Below are positions 9,425-21,729 of a stretch of DNA of 64,000 nt, one piece after another. The stretch is taken from positions 699,675-763,674 of the forward strand of contig BDGG01000007.1 of assembly GCA_001949185.1 (NCBI GenBank), given 5' to 3'. This DNA is from Ramazzottius varieornatus (taxonomy: Eukaryota; Tardigrada; Eutardigrada; Parachela; Ramazzottiidae). Below the pieces are notes generated by a model. That model searched no databases. It worked only from the letters and a program-made list of their open reading frames with translations, and was not told the DNA's origin. Position 1 is the stretch's first letter. Each line of letters opens with the position of its first letter. Both the position numbers and the translations under genes were made by a program.

Positions 9425-12400
9425 GAAAACATAAATAATGGTTAAGGAAGCTCAAAGGAAGGCAGAAGATCATCCAAAGTAGGACATTGCTGATGAAGCG
9501 CAAAGTCTTCAACTCTTCATCAAGTGACATCAACCAGCTGGAAAGGAGCTGTTATCGGTATGGCCTACCGTACCGCCGTCTGTGCTGGCGAAGCCAAGCA
9601 GTGAACCACAAGCGGCATTGCCATACCGCAATACCAGATAGACTCCGGTTTGAGCTCCACCCTTTTTCGCATCGAATTGTAGGCGATTTTGACATCGTTA
9701 CGTAAGCTCCGGCTCCACCCACCATACAGTACCGTGGACTTACAGCTGCAAAACCTGATGGAAATTCCACCATGACGTTTACCGGTACACTGCCTTCGGC
9801 AGGCCCTGGACTCTGATCAAGTTTGCCACGTTCTTTGACAACAGATCGCGCTGTCGACTGCCGGCAGAGCGAAGTTCTGTGGCACTGATATTTTTGGATT
9901 CCACCCATCCGGAAGTCAGTTCTGTCGCCTTTCTAGTGTGATAACGTTGCTGCTGAAGCACGCTTCAGCGAAGCAAAGTTGATTAGGCTGTACCTTGAGG
10001 AGTACGGATTCGACCGAGGTTGGGTCCGCGGGGACAAATCATAGAAAACCTCCGACCATGTGAAGTTTTCAAGCTGTTTTGAAAATCGAGTTCAGTTGAA
10101 TTATACACGAACCCCTGACAGTGGTAACCACATATACTAGCTTCAAAGTATTGTAATCGTTCTATCCTGAAGTTCTGTCAGGTTGTTTACGATGACCGTC
10201 CATTTTTGGGGGGTAACTTTCAAATTTTGTTTTGAATACCGCTGTTACTCTGTAGTTCCAAAGAATATTCTGAAGCATAGATAGACTTCCTTATTTCTTT
10301 GCACACACAAAAGCGAGTACTGTACGATCAGACTGGGACAAGAAGGCTGGGGCAGAAAAAGATGGGAAAAGTTTTCGCCCGCACTTCTCTCTTCATTTTA
10401 GGATGAGCGTAATCTGACAAAAGGCATGATTTGGTGTATCACCTTCAATAAGCAACTATTGCCAAGTCACGAAATTGCAGCACGCCGAAGTGAACCCATG
10501 GCGGTTCGTTCGGCAATGCCGAATTGTCAACTACCACTTTGGCCGGATATTTTGGATGTAGTAACAAAGCACGGTCTTGCTTCTGCTGCCGCGCAGCTGA
10601 TGTTTGCAATATGGTCTAAAAGAAACGTGCCGAGCAAAAATTCTGTCTTGAACGTACCAATGCGGTCCAGTACATCGAATAGTTTTCGGTCTCTAGGCAA
10701 TTTCGACTGCTTTGCATGGACCTGCCAGAGGTGAGTCGCATTCTGTAGCAGCTAAGTAAAAAACGCACAGCGTAAAGTTCTATTTACGAGCAGTTTCTGT
10801 TTTTCTGACTTAATTCGGTTCATTCAATTAATACTGTAGCAGCACTGGCGGCTAGCAGCCACTCGACAGTGTATCTGCAAAACTGACTGGCGTTTTCTGC
10901 CGTTTTCCACGGAAATTTCTTCCTAGCCAGTACATTATTTTTCAGTCAGGCTCCCGGTTGAGCCAGTGCCTTCAAAAAAATTGCAGTCCGAGTTCAAACA
11001 TTTCTGCATTTACCGGATGGTTCAGATTCGTGAAAAGATTTGCCCGGTGGTCAAGAGAAAAACATGAATGTTGGCCGTTTCAAGTTGATAGGTGGCGCAC
11101 TGTACATCCTTTTTCCAAATTCCGGCCAATCGAGAAGGTGGGGATTAGTCCTATTTGGTGACGTCCCCCAGGTGCGACCAGTTGAAAAAAAGCGAAAGTA
11201 ACTTTACCACCTGGTGGAAAAGTGATTTTCCCACCTGAAAGCCCGAAATGCGTGGTGCTCGAGGTGTTAACGAAGAATTCTACGTCATCGAGCGTCGGAC
11301 CGTATCTTCGGATACCGAGGACTCGGTTCGCTGTACAGAATGAAACAGCACAGGTGCGCTTTTGGAGTGGTTTGAATTAATTTTGTAAGATTGAAAATGG
11401 GCAAACCGGTTTCGACAGCACTGTGAAATTCAGCGTTACTCTTCGAATCCTCGAGCTCCAGTGATACGGAACCGGCACTGACGGGAACTTCCTCTTCCAG
11501 CTCTGACAGCATCGGGACTTCATGACCCATAATAGGGACAAAATCGTTTGGGACAAAAACCCAAGCGGGTTGTAGTGAGAACGGGGAATTACGGTGGAAA
11601 AATTCCGCTGACATCTGAGAACTAGTGTAAACCGATGGTCAGATTGCTGCATTGACGTGCGCGTAGATCGTTTCTTCTGACGCCCGAGAACCTGGAAAAA
11701 GCGGCGGCTGTTAACGTTGCTGGATGGGCTGCAGTGGTGGCGACTGGCGACGCTCGTCAGGCTAGCGAGCTTTTTAGTGGCGTTAGAGGTGGAGCTACTA
11801 CGTTCACAGCGGAGGTCGATGGAGGGAAAGGTCGACGTGAAGGTGCTGGGTTCGCAGCAACTGATCATGAAGGCTGGGAAAGTAGACAAATTTTCTTTTG
11901 TCACCCCAGTTGCACTTTGCAGGACTTTGCATAACAAAACTGGCGGACGCTGTCGCGTTTACGTGGGCCTGTTGTACCAACTGCAGACTGTATCTGTTGA
12001 ATGAGCAGCAGTTGCGCTGGTGTCATCTACGATGTGGGACGGCTCCGGGTGCTGCTCGATTTGACGGGAGTGTCTTGTGGGATGAAGTCAGAGTTTCTTG
12101 GACGCAGTATTATTTGCTGGAAAGAAGAAGAGGACTTGGAGGTTGAATATGGCGAGTTGATCTTCGCCTTAGTTCCTTCGCGACTCGCTGCACATGAAGG
12201 AGACTCGTTTGGAACGGATAACCTTTCTGCATCTTTTGTGAAAGCAAATGGGATGACTTTCGTAATGACCTGTTTCCGAGTTGGTGCCCGGTTGATCCCC
12301 CTACGTCAGTTACGAAATTTGTTGTTTCACAGTAGAAATCTCTTAGGGAGCCCTTGAGACCGCTTGGTTTTGCCAGCCGGCCTATACCGGACGCCGTTGG

Positions 12401-13740
12401 CCAACTTTCCGAAGTACACAGAAGCTGCGACACGCCATACCCTAAACCCGGTGGTCTTTTCCAGCAGGTTTGCACAGGAAGATTTGGTGCGAAGTGGAAC
12501 GTAGTCGAGGGAAAACAACACCTTCAAGCAGCCGGTCATTACAAAAAAGTGGCTTCTGTTGGTTAGAGAAGTTCGAGCATTTGATGTACTTCTACGGCCC
12601 TACCTCACTTTTCGCTAACTTACAAAAGTTCGCAGAATCGCAGCGGCAAAAAGTGGCTCGTTCAGGATGTACGTATACGGTTTGATCTTTTAAACCCAAG
12701 CATCCAAGCCTGTTTCTGCGGAAACTGAGACCAAAATAAATGATTTAAGAGGTTCTTCAGAAAGTCAGCTTGCGCTAATCTTACTAGTTCCGTTACTGTA
12801 ATGCAGATGGTACAGTTTGAATTTCCAGCGATGCGATGTAGATTATTGTGTAATATTTTTTTTGGCCGAAACAAGTGCTAGCACATCATCCAGAATTATT
12901 TTTTGCGATAAGCCAGAGTAAAAAGTCCGAAATGGATACTGATCATGGTCGCAGCCGTATATCTACCGGTAACATATGGATGCGTAATGCGTTCAAACTT
13001 CAAAGATACGTGTGCTCCGCGTGATTTGAGAAGTGGACGCCATGAGAAGCTTCAACGCTAACGTGGCCCGTGGGACGTTGGAAGAACCCTATGGGTATTG
13101 CAAACAATTTGCAGTATGTTATGGAAAAGGATACTAAAATCCTTAAATGTGTGTTTTAAGAAGTGCGCGCCATAAACAGCTTGAACGCTAACGTGAAGAA
13201 ATAGTTACTGATTAAAGAACAGCTATGTGGCGCAAGTCGCGAAGTTGGCATGCTTGAAGGAGCTATGAATTGGCTCGTTCGGCAATGCCGTATTCGTGAA
13301 CTGCTGCAGTTTTCCGAGTACCAAGTCTCAAATGTCACTGAAAAGCCGCGCAGTGGCGTCTGCTGGTCCCTAATCCAGCACGAGCTAACAGAAATTTTCG
13401 ACTACAGTGCTCGTCTCGATCCAAATAATGCATGCGATCGAATGACTTCTGTTTCTGGGCAACTTCGCAGTGCCTCTCTTGCCCAGCACGCGAACCCAGA
13501 GATTGTCAATACCGCCGTCCAGTTCATTTCGGCGAAAACAAAGAAATCGGCTACGAGTAAAAATAATCCGCTGTAGTACAGTAGCAGCCCATAGGACCTT
13601 GACTTTTAGGTAGAACGAAAATGAATTGTTCGTTGGTTGTCAGAGTATACGAAGCCTGTATCAAAGAGTTTCGAGGAAGCAACGAAAGAAAATTGACTCT
13701 GATTGTTAAGACAAATTGTGTTAAGGGTATTAGGCCAATT
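9425..13740. other. 4.3-kb stretch without a recognised gene
   Basis: Between Mondo and the chitin-binding gene. Several 60-186-codon open frames occur on both strands (for example 10426-10734 +, 11377-11937 -, 12110-12475 -), but none shows a domain or chains to another in phase. A Pro/Ser/Thr-rich reading in a third minus-strand frame at about 11700-12200 is broken by stops. A diverged direct repeat of about 38 bp (ending CAACGCTAACGTG) occurs near 13036-13070 and 13160-13195. Confidence 0.4.
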
Positions 13741-13750
13741 CACCAAGGTT

Positions 13751-14812
13751 TCATTTGGTTGTGGTGGGTTGATCACTTTGAGTAACGCCTGGAGTGACAT
13801 GGTCGGACCTGAGACCTATCCGATAAGTGTTGCTGTTCGACGTTATGGTCGTCCCAGTCAGCTGACTGGAGCTAGCTGGGACAGCCGCTCCAACTGTTCC
13901 GGAACCAGACATTGCATATGCACCGCCCGACCCGCTGCCCATCGACGCCATAACTCCGTAAGACGAGGATGAAGATCCGTAACCGCCACTGCTACCACTA
14001 CCACCACTTCCTCCGCCGTATCCACCGCCACCACCCCCACCATAACCACTTGAATAATAATCGTCGAATAGCCGTAGATCTTGCCTACAGAGCATCAGGT
14101 TACGGTCTAGGTTCGGTAAGACAAGAACGGACACAGTCTTCGCTTGCCTGTATATTCTGGGGTTGCTGTAGTCGTAGAATCCGCCCACAGATGGACAGTT
14201 CACATTATAGAACCAGTCGCAAATTAGAGTGATCTGGTTGAAAACTGGGAAAAGGAGTCGGGTTAGCTGGCGACTGTGCTCATTAACGTGCCACGGACTA
14301 CGGCAAAGATTTTCAGGGGTTACCTGTGCCGTTTGGGCAGATGTAGGAAAACATGTAGTTGTTGGCTTCACAGCGACGAAAGACTTGACATCGTGTTTCG
14401 GGATCAGCATAAAACCCAAACTGACGAACTTGATTGCAGTTGAAGCTGGTTTGAGGAATATAGCTATACGTTGGGTAGGAAGATCCGGGGTAGGAGTAAG
14501 CAAGGACCTGTTGGATTTGAGCTGAAGTCAGGGGTTCGCTACCGCGCAGTATATCCAGTGCTTGGAAGACCTGGGGCGTTTGAGCGGGAACAGGTGGTCC
14601 TGCTTGTCGTTTTACCTGGGAAAGGGTACAGTCAGGGTACGTTGTACCGAAAATTCAGTATGCCAGTAAGAAGCATCGACAGACGTCTGATGTGTTGAAA
14701 TACTTACCACAGTACCAGCTTCTGTCACGATCGAGATCAGGAAGGGCAGCGCGATGAGGCAAAACACATCCCGGATGGTCAAGCCCGGCGTTGGAAAGGT
14801 ATGCACCTTCAT
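13751..14812 (-). CDS. Secreted chitin-binding (CBM14/peritrophin-A) protein with Gly/Ser-rich tail
   Basis: Four exons (14812-14708, 14615-14324, 14244-14148, 14084-13751) join in phase to 275 codons plus TGA. The N-terminus carries a hydrophobic stretch (VFCLIALPFLISIV) within the first 30 residues, read as a signal peptide. One chitin-binding type-2 domain spans about residues 93-152, with the six expected cysteines at 95, 111, 117, 128, 141 and 149 and aromatic residues typical of CBM14. A Gly/Ser/Tyr-rich tail follows (GYGGGGGGGYGGGSG near 180), then a Ser/Thr-rich C-terminus. By family, CBM14 binds chitin in cuticle or gut lining; the glycine-rich tail suggests a cuticle or matrix structural role (inference). 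The last intron (14147-14085, 63 nt) has a GC donor (AG|GCAAGC) and is a multiple of three, so its retention would add 21 residues without a stop. Confidence 0.75.
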
Positions 14813-15120
14813 AGTATTTGGACGGGTAGGATTTGATACAAGAGAAAATTCCTAACCAATGCCTGGAGCGTTTGACGAATCACGGGAAGTATTCCATGCT
14901 GAAATGGTAGCCGCCAGTAGGCGTAGGCAGTGGTGAAGTAGAGAGTGGTGCGGAACTTCAGCGGATAATTTCAAGGTTTCAGTGGGGAAAATGTGGCCAG
15001 GTAGTTTCTGACAGACATGAATGGAATATAATGTATGCAACACCGGAAGTGATTTCACGCACTGGGTACTAACTATGAAACAAAACGCTGAGCTCGTTAT
15101 GCATGCATTTACATAGCGGG

Positions 15121-15128
15121 CTTTTATA
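15121..15128 (-). promoter_or_regulatory. Candidate TATA box of the chitin-binding gene
   Basis: The minus strand reads GATATAAAAGCCC, a consensus TATA box, about 310 bp upstream of the ATG at 14812. Transcription would start near 15095, leaving a 5' UTR of about 280 bases unless an unseen intron lies within it. This is sequence match only. Confidence 0.4.
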
Positions 15129-15129
15129 T

Positions 15130-18100
15130 CAACGAACTTCCTAGGTGGCGCACTATTGTACCTCGACGTATCCCACTATAGCTTCGATTCATAACGGGGA
15201 AGTGTATGACAAAGGGGTTCTTTGGCTGGTACGTTGGCTGACTTTAGTGTACAATGGTCAGTTTGGCTAGTCCGCTCTGTCGGCTGTCCAGATCCCAGTT
15301 GATGAGATCGCGCGGTCAAATGACCAGATTGTCTCTTTAAGCTCATCATTTTTGTGCACCTTGCCAGTGTCTTCGCATACACATCTGCATGGTACCTCGG
15401 TCGGAGTCAATAAATGGCTAACGATTGACGTGTGGGATTTTCTGTTGACATGAGCAAATACCAGACAAACTATCTCTGTCTACAAGACAAGCTCGCTCTT
15501 CTTTGTGATTTTTGATGCGCTCTGGTTTTGCACTTCCTAGCTTGATAAGCCAGGCTCCGTCACGGTAAGCATGTGTGAGCTTGAAAGTAATCGTTCAACG
15601 CGCAAGACCGGGGATTGAAAAATGACAGCGAGACTGCAAGTCTAATCCAGCTAACTCCGACAAGCGAGCTACATTGTATCTCGATGTATCTTTATCATCG
15701 ACCCGAGTCGTTGCAGTGTATTGAAACTCATCGAATTTGGCCAGGTAAAGTATGCAGGGCTTCGTGTGGTACCAATTGGCTTATGGGGCCGAAGGAACTA
15801 ACGACCCTCGGAACTCGGAAAGTGGCGCTTAGTTCTTGGACAAGAAAGCCGCGGTAGGCGGGGTTCACGTGCGCACATCATGCACGAGGTTTCCTCAATA
15901 ACCATGTGCGCATGCGCATACGTAGTTTCGGTAATATTTTTCGGATCTTTTGACAAGAACACCTTCGTCGGAAATACGAAGAGTTACTGAATCAAGGAAG
16001 CTGTTTTGCTGCCAAGGACCTTGGTACTCGGCTTGAGTACAGTAAAATATGGGGTGCACTTCGTCAGTGGATCGTCTTTAGCCGTGGAAACGTAAAAAAT
16101 CGGACCGGGTACGTGGGCGGCAGCTGAATGTACACGTGCGAGTACAAATAGATCGACCAGAGCGCCGCTGTGGGCTACCGGAAGGGCAGTGGATGCTTAT
16201 CGCGGAAATCGAGCAAGTCAGTTGTATCCGATAAGCGCAAGAGGGTGCTGTCGAGTTTATGAACCAACGTGAGAAAGTCTCCGTCTTTTTACACGCTTTC
16301 TGTTAATGGCTGGCTTACGGCGTCCAAAGTCGAGTTAGACGCACCCCTACGGCAGCTTCGCTTCTAATCGCTTCTAATTGAAGCGCCTAACACCGTCTAG
16401 ATGGACATGCGCGAATGCGGACGCACGCCCTGCAGGCAAAGGCCACAAGACTTTTTCACTTCGACTAAGTAAAGCAGGAAGTAGCCGAGCGGAAAGATCA
16501 AGTGTCTGTTACTCGCTTGATTGAGCAGCAACTCCGTAGTCAATCAACGCTTCAAATCTGTACAACGGTTATGGATTGCTCTAATATCAACACACAGCTT
16601 TGCTGAAAGCCGCGAACCTCCTGGATCGATGAAAGGCAAGCTCATCCAGTCCGATGAGCCTTGTAAATTGATCTTGAACGGAGAACCGTTACAGTAGCAT
16701 TCTGCTCGTTGACGCCTTCGGATTCCCGAGAGACTCTGGAACCAGCTCTCACCTCCTGATCCAATCAAACCATCGTCAATTCCCACGTGCACCTAGGAAA
16801 CTCTTCTATCGATTGCATTTAATTTTAAACTTCAACGCCCAATGTATAGGAAAATAAAGTCGATCTCGCAATCGATTTGTCATGCAGCAGTGCACACTGT
16901 AAAAACCTCTAATGTGTTTTGCAGCTCGTCAATACATCGTAATGGTAGGGAAGGTTTGTCCCCAAAGTACAAAAACAAGCTGAAGGTCCTTCGACTTGAT
17001 AGATAATGATAGGCAAAGCTGTAATTTGGAGCGGCTCCTGGGCGGAAAGTACTATATCCGCACTTAATGGTATACCATCAACTTCTCACTTACGCTGGCT
17101 GACATCCTTTTTTGTCGAAAGATTCAAGAACTTTGCTTAGCGCCCTCAGGAGCGCGACTGTCGAAAGCACCGTACTTTAAGTACTCGAGGTGGAAAAGCG
17201 GCCACGTGATCAAAACTATGTTGCTCAGCGGGCAGAGTTGCACGCGATAGGAAAGGCGACATCGTACTTCCTTGTTTGCCAAATCATTACTTCCATACTG
17301 GTGTCAAGTTGCGGTTTGTGTTTTCGAGCGAAATCACAGTAATTCCTCTTACAGTCTTCCGTCATGTTGTTTTACAGGTCTAGTCTGAAGTGACATGGAG
17401 AAAACTGAATGAGACGTGACAGCGTGCTTTCTCGGAGTAGCTGCAGTAAGCTGCGTAATCGATATTTTGACGACGGAATGGGTACTACTCTGGCGCTACT
17501 CTCTCACGCCGCAGCCAGCTGTTTTTCTTCCACTTACAACTTCGTGTGGTGTGCCCACCCATTGATGATCCAACTGTTTTCCTAACCGAGCTTTCTGCCT
17601 TTTAATCGCGCTAGCTGCTCCAATTCCACGCTTCTCGAAAAAGACGTGAAGCCGGTCTCGCATTTCAATTTTAAACCTCGATTGAGTGACGATAGACGAG
17701 CTTGTCAACCGATCAATTACCAACATTACTGCGATCGCAGTAGTGGTGGCAGCGACCACCCCACTTCCAGGCGCACTCGGTCCAACTTAATAAGCCGTGG
17801 TGGCATCTACCGCCTGGGACTGCCACCACGATTGAGCTCAAGGCCTAACCGTACGGCTTACCATCAGTCTGTTTACCGTGAGAATTTGCCTCAATTTTCT
17901 GTTTGAAGGCTTCATTACGCGCGCTGCCAGTTTTATTTGTCCACCGTGCTGCGCGCGTAACGCGGTCAGAGTTTTCTCCTCATTCTGCTAATCTCCTGCC
18001 GACGGAATTGAGATTGCTATTTTCAGTGCTACTTCCTCGAGCGAAATCGCACTTTCTGATGGTGGAATAATTGGTCCGGCTGGAGGAGCGAGTAGCGCCG

Positions 18101-18640
18101 TCATCGTACAGCATCCAATGCAGCGGCAAGCCAACTCCATCCTCTCCCATTTCCCTCCATGTCGCCGCACACCGACGACGGCGATTTTATTGAGGATGGC
18201 AACCTGCAGGAAGATTATACAGACAGGAAGAAGATGATCAACCTTGGGTGAGATTAGCTGCTTCATCATTCTTGGCAGTTTAATTTTGGCCACTCAATCA
18301 TGCGTCGATACCATTGATTGCTTGACGTCGTTTGTGCGCATGTGCATGTCTCTAATGCCAAGCTTTGGCCCATACCGAGCCTCATTATCGGTGGGCTTTC
18401 TTCAGTCTTCAAGAAGCTGGTGCATGCGTCGGTGCGGTTCAGCATGTGCGCTGTGGAGATATGCATATGGAAACAGAATGATTCTTGTCCTGTGATGGAT
18501 GAGTGCTTGTCGATCGATCGATCACTATCGTTTAATTTATCGTTTAATTAGTCTCCTGGCATCATTGCAGGTACCGTCGATTATCAAATGGAGGAACAAA
18601 GAGCGCCTCACCTCCTCCGCCGCATGCCATCAGCGGATTC
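15130..18640. other. 3.5-kb stretch without a recognised gene
   Basis: Short open frames only (up to about 100 codons), none with domains. No clear inverted repeat or RNA gene was seen. The right end, with an acceptor-like CATTGCAG at about 18563-18570, is probably the leader of the galactosyltransferase gene. Confidence 0.4.
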
Positions 18641-18652
18641 TGCCGAGCCCAC

Positions 18653-20684
18653 GTGTACAAGGCGATGGTTGTCGTCATCGGCTGTCTGGTCCTCTTTGAA
18701 TTCTCCAGCATGGTCCTCAGCGACCAACGCCAAATGTGGCTTCCGTCTTTCCCGGGGTATCATTACGCCATCCGCCAATGGAAGGCCAAGGTCTTTGATC
18801 CACGAGTGCTTTCATGCAACGGGACAGGCTGCTGGGATCAGTTCGGCAGCATGTATGAGCTAGCAGAGAATCGAAGCGACACCACGGTCCATACCCCTGC
18901 TGTCGCCAACCGAACGGTCCAAACGGTCCTCATGTCTCTTCTCGGTATGGATACCTGCCCTCTAGTCCCTCCCAACCTTGTCGGTGCCATCCGCGTCCTC
19001 AGCGAGAAACTTCCGGAGGAGGACATTGTCAGAGCCAATACGGGTCTCCAACCCGGTGGACGCTTCCGGCCGTCGCACTGTCTCGCTCGACATAAAGTGG
19101 CCATTATTCTACCGTATCGCGATCGCCCCGAACATTTACGTAAGACGAAACACCGTCAGCTCTTTTTCTTGACACTGTCTGTATTGACTTTTTCTCAAAT
19201 GTTTTCCGACACCTGACACGATGGGGAAAAGTTTTTGTTAAAGTTGATTGATGAGCCTTGATTAACCGAACTTTCAATTCATGTTTATTTTATTCCAGGT
19301 ATTTTCCTGAACAACATTCATCCAATTCTGCGTCGTCAACAGCTCGACTACGGTATTTTTGTCGTAGAACAAGCTGGTCTGACAAAGTTTAATCGAGGTA
19401 CGGTGAGAAGCACGACGAAGAAAATGTTTCTTTTTGACCGATACCGCTGTTGAGTGAAAAGTCAATCTTGACGTCATTTTGAATTTTGCTGAGTGACATT
19501 TTTCTATTGTTTAATGATTGTTACGATGTTGGCAGGTACGTTGATGAATGTGGGGTATGTGGAGGCCAGGAAGTCGTACGACTACGACTGTTTCATCTTT
19601 CACGATGTCGACCTTCTGCCCGAGAACGATCGGAATTTGTACTCGTGTCCCGGCCTTGGTGCGCGCCACATGTCGGTGGCCATCGACAAGTTCAACTACC
19701 ACCTTCCCTACAAGACCATCCTCGGCGGCATCTCGGCCTTCACTGACGCACAATTTGCCAAGATCAATGGCTTCCCCAATATTTACTGGGGCTGGGGTTG
19801 GTATAGATTCGAACAGATCTTGGAGTCGGATGTCGTTTTTTGAGCTCTTCTTCGGCCAGTAATAGACTTATTTACTTAGTGCATCACGCTAAACTTGAAG
19901 TACCACTGAGCAAACAGAGCGCAGTCATCCGCGAAAGATGGCTTGAAGAGTTCTTTCCGAAAGATAAACACCACTTCACTGACGATTTTCCGATAACAAT
20001 CAAATCCTCTTTGGGAGATTTTTGAGATTTTTCTCCGATTCTCAAAGTAGAGAAATGCTTTTTCGGAAAACGATTTTTACCACTTTTGGGAGGTGACAGC
20101 TTGGCAAACAAACTCAACAAAATCTTTCTGCGAGCTGGCTCACGCTTCTAGCCAATAGCGCTGATGACGTGATCCACCTTGGATAACAGTCGCAGCTGAC
20201 AGGATCGTGTTTCCACGAGTGGCGCACACCTTCAGCCTCCAATATCGAAAGTGTGCGCCACTTGGGGAAGTTTATGTGCCAGGCTCCCAAATAAGTGAAC
20301 CTGTAGTTCGTTGTAGATCTTTACTTTTATATTTTTTGTCAAGGAGTATCTGTATGTAAAAAAGCAAACTTGTTTCTTCAAATTATTTTTGTCTCTGTTT
20401 TTGCAGGTGGCGAAGATGACGATCTGTCCATCAGAGTTCGTTCTCACGGGTTCAACATTACCCGCTATCCCGCCGCCATCGCTCGCTACAAGATGATCAA
20501 GCACGATGCTGATCCCTCCAATCCTGCCAACCCCGTCAGATTCGAACTGTTGAAGTTCGCTGCCAAACGCTTCAAGTCTGATGGGCTGAACAATCTCAAG
20601 TACAAACTCATCGATTCCCAACTCCGGCCATTGTATACCTGGTTGTTGGTGGACATTGGCTCGCCACCTGACTCTCGACGGTGA
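18653..20684 (+). CDS. Beta-1,4-galactosyltransferase family (type II Golgi membrane enzyme)
   Basis: Four exons (18653-19139, 19299-19397, 19536-19796, 20407-20684) join in phase to 374 codons plus TGA. The start MYKAMVVVIGCLVLFEFSS gives a short cytoplasmic tail and signal anchor; a start at 18665 (MVVVIG) is also possible. The GT7 fold signatures appear in order: VAIILPYRDRPEHLR (about 149-163), FHDVDLLPEND with the DXD-type metal site, GGISAFTDAQFAKINGFPN, and WGWGGEDDDLSIR across the exon 3/4 junction. WGWGGEDDD fits the B4GALT1-6 type rather than B4GALT7. By family the enzyme transfers Gal (or GalNAc in some invertebrates) from the UDP-sugar to GlcNAc-ended glycans in the Golgi. The third intron is 610 bp and carries a palindromic repeat. 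Confidence 0.93.
20098..20290. repeat. Intronic GTGGCGCA palindrome, copy 4
   Basis: In intron 3 (19797-20406) of the galactosyltransferase gene. The opening arm CTTGGCAAACAAACTCAACA is followed by one diverged unit and one clear hairpin (ACGAGTGGCGCACACC / AGTGTGCGCCACTTGGGG), ending TGCCAGGCTCCC. Confidence 0.75.
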
Positions 20685-20689
20685 TCCTC

Positions 20690-21729
20690 TCTGTGAAGAA
20701 ACGAAAGAAAGATGTAACTTTATCCGTAGTTCCTTTTCGTAGACTTTCTTTATGCTTTAGCCTGAATGTCGGCTGTCGCTTTTCCTTTGATGTTGTACCA
20801 AAGCGTCCGAGAAATCCCCTCTTTGTAGACCTTCACTTGGCAGTATTCTTTCCCCTCTGGCACTCCGCTATTTCCTTGTCTCTCTTTTCTTTCTCCTCTC
20901 TAAATTACATTGCGGTGCGTGCTTCGGCCTTCTGTCAAGCACGACTAAACCTCCAGTTCCTCGATTTTTGTTTTGAAGATTTAGTTTATTGGATTGACCG
21001 TTATTTGGTCTCCTACACGCTGTTCCTATTTTAAGATACAGAAGATTCTATTATGTACTCTGATTAGTTCTACTCACTGCTTTTTCGAATGAGAGACGAT
21101 TATAAATCAATTGGAGTCAATGTATCGGAAGTGAATCTTTGTACGGAGGCGCCATCTACAAGAGATCCGGTTCGTAGGATTTGCGCCGACCAGAAGTAGA
21201 ATCGTGAATGGTGACGTCATGGTTCATGCACCTATGGTCCTCTTTGATTGGCTTGATTTGATTACGGATATGGCCGCAATCTGTGTCGTCACTTCTGTTG
21301 AGCCTTTGATTGTAGTAGATCAGTCACCAAAGGTTATGGCCTGATAGTGCATTCCAGCGCTGGAGTTGAAAGGGGTGCGAGCATCGCCAGGTTGATCAGC
21401 TCGATTCCATTGGAATCTTGCTGGGTTCATTCGGCAGTCGCCAACCTCTTCTTTGGCCACTCACTTTACCGCGATGCCATTCCCGACACCCGCAGCTGGA
21501 AACTTTTTTCCTTCCCATCCTTCAAGCAGACTTTACGTCTGAAGGATTCTCTGGATGTCGGGATCTTTGTACTGTTGCCTTTTTCTTTTTTCGAGCTGAT
21601 TTTCTTTGCAGGTGTTAGCACGAGTATTCTTCGTCCGGAACAAGAACGTTGGATTAGGAGCGTATTCGGAGGCAACTTTTCCCTTCGCAACCTCATCCCC
21701 CTTCTCCCCATCGTATCTCCACCCAAACC
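20690..21729. other. Intergenic: 3' UTR of the galactosyltransferase and upstream region of ataxin-2
   Basis: Open frames at 20681-21034 and 21347-21880 (+) have no domain. They overlap pyrimidine-rich, UTR-like sequence. The second runs over the ataxin-2 start exon in another frame. No other structure was seen. Confidence 0.45.

Noticed and set aside
11085-11110. Intergenic copy of the intronic palindrome (GGTGGCGCACTGTAC; also near 15145)
   Set aside because: Only 9-12 bases match. There is no partner arm or outer arm, so these are not counted as copies.
11377-11937. 186-codon minus-strand open frame
   Set aside because: No domain, biased Ser/Thr composition, overlapping frames equally open, and no exon chain in phase.
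19486-19862. Alternative open frames overlapping galactosyltransferase exon 3
   Set aside because: Only the frame starting at 19536 carries the GT7 motifs and joins neighbouring exons in phase.
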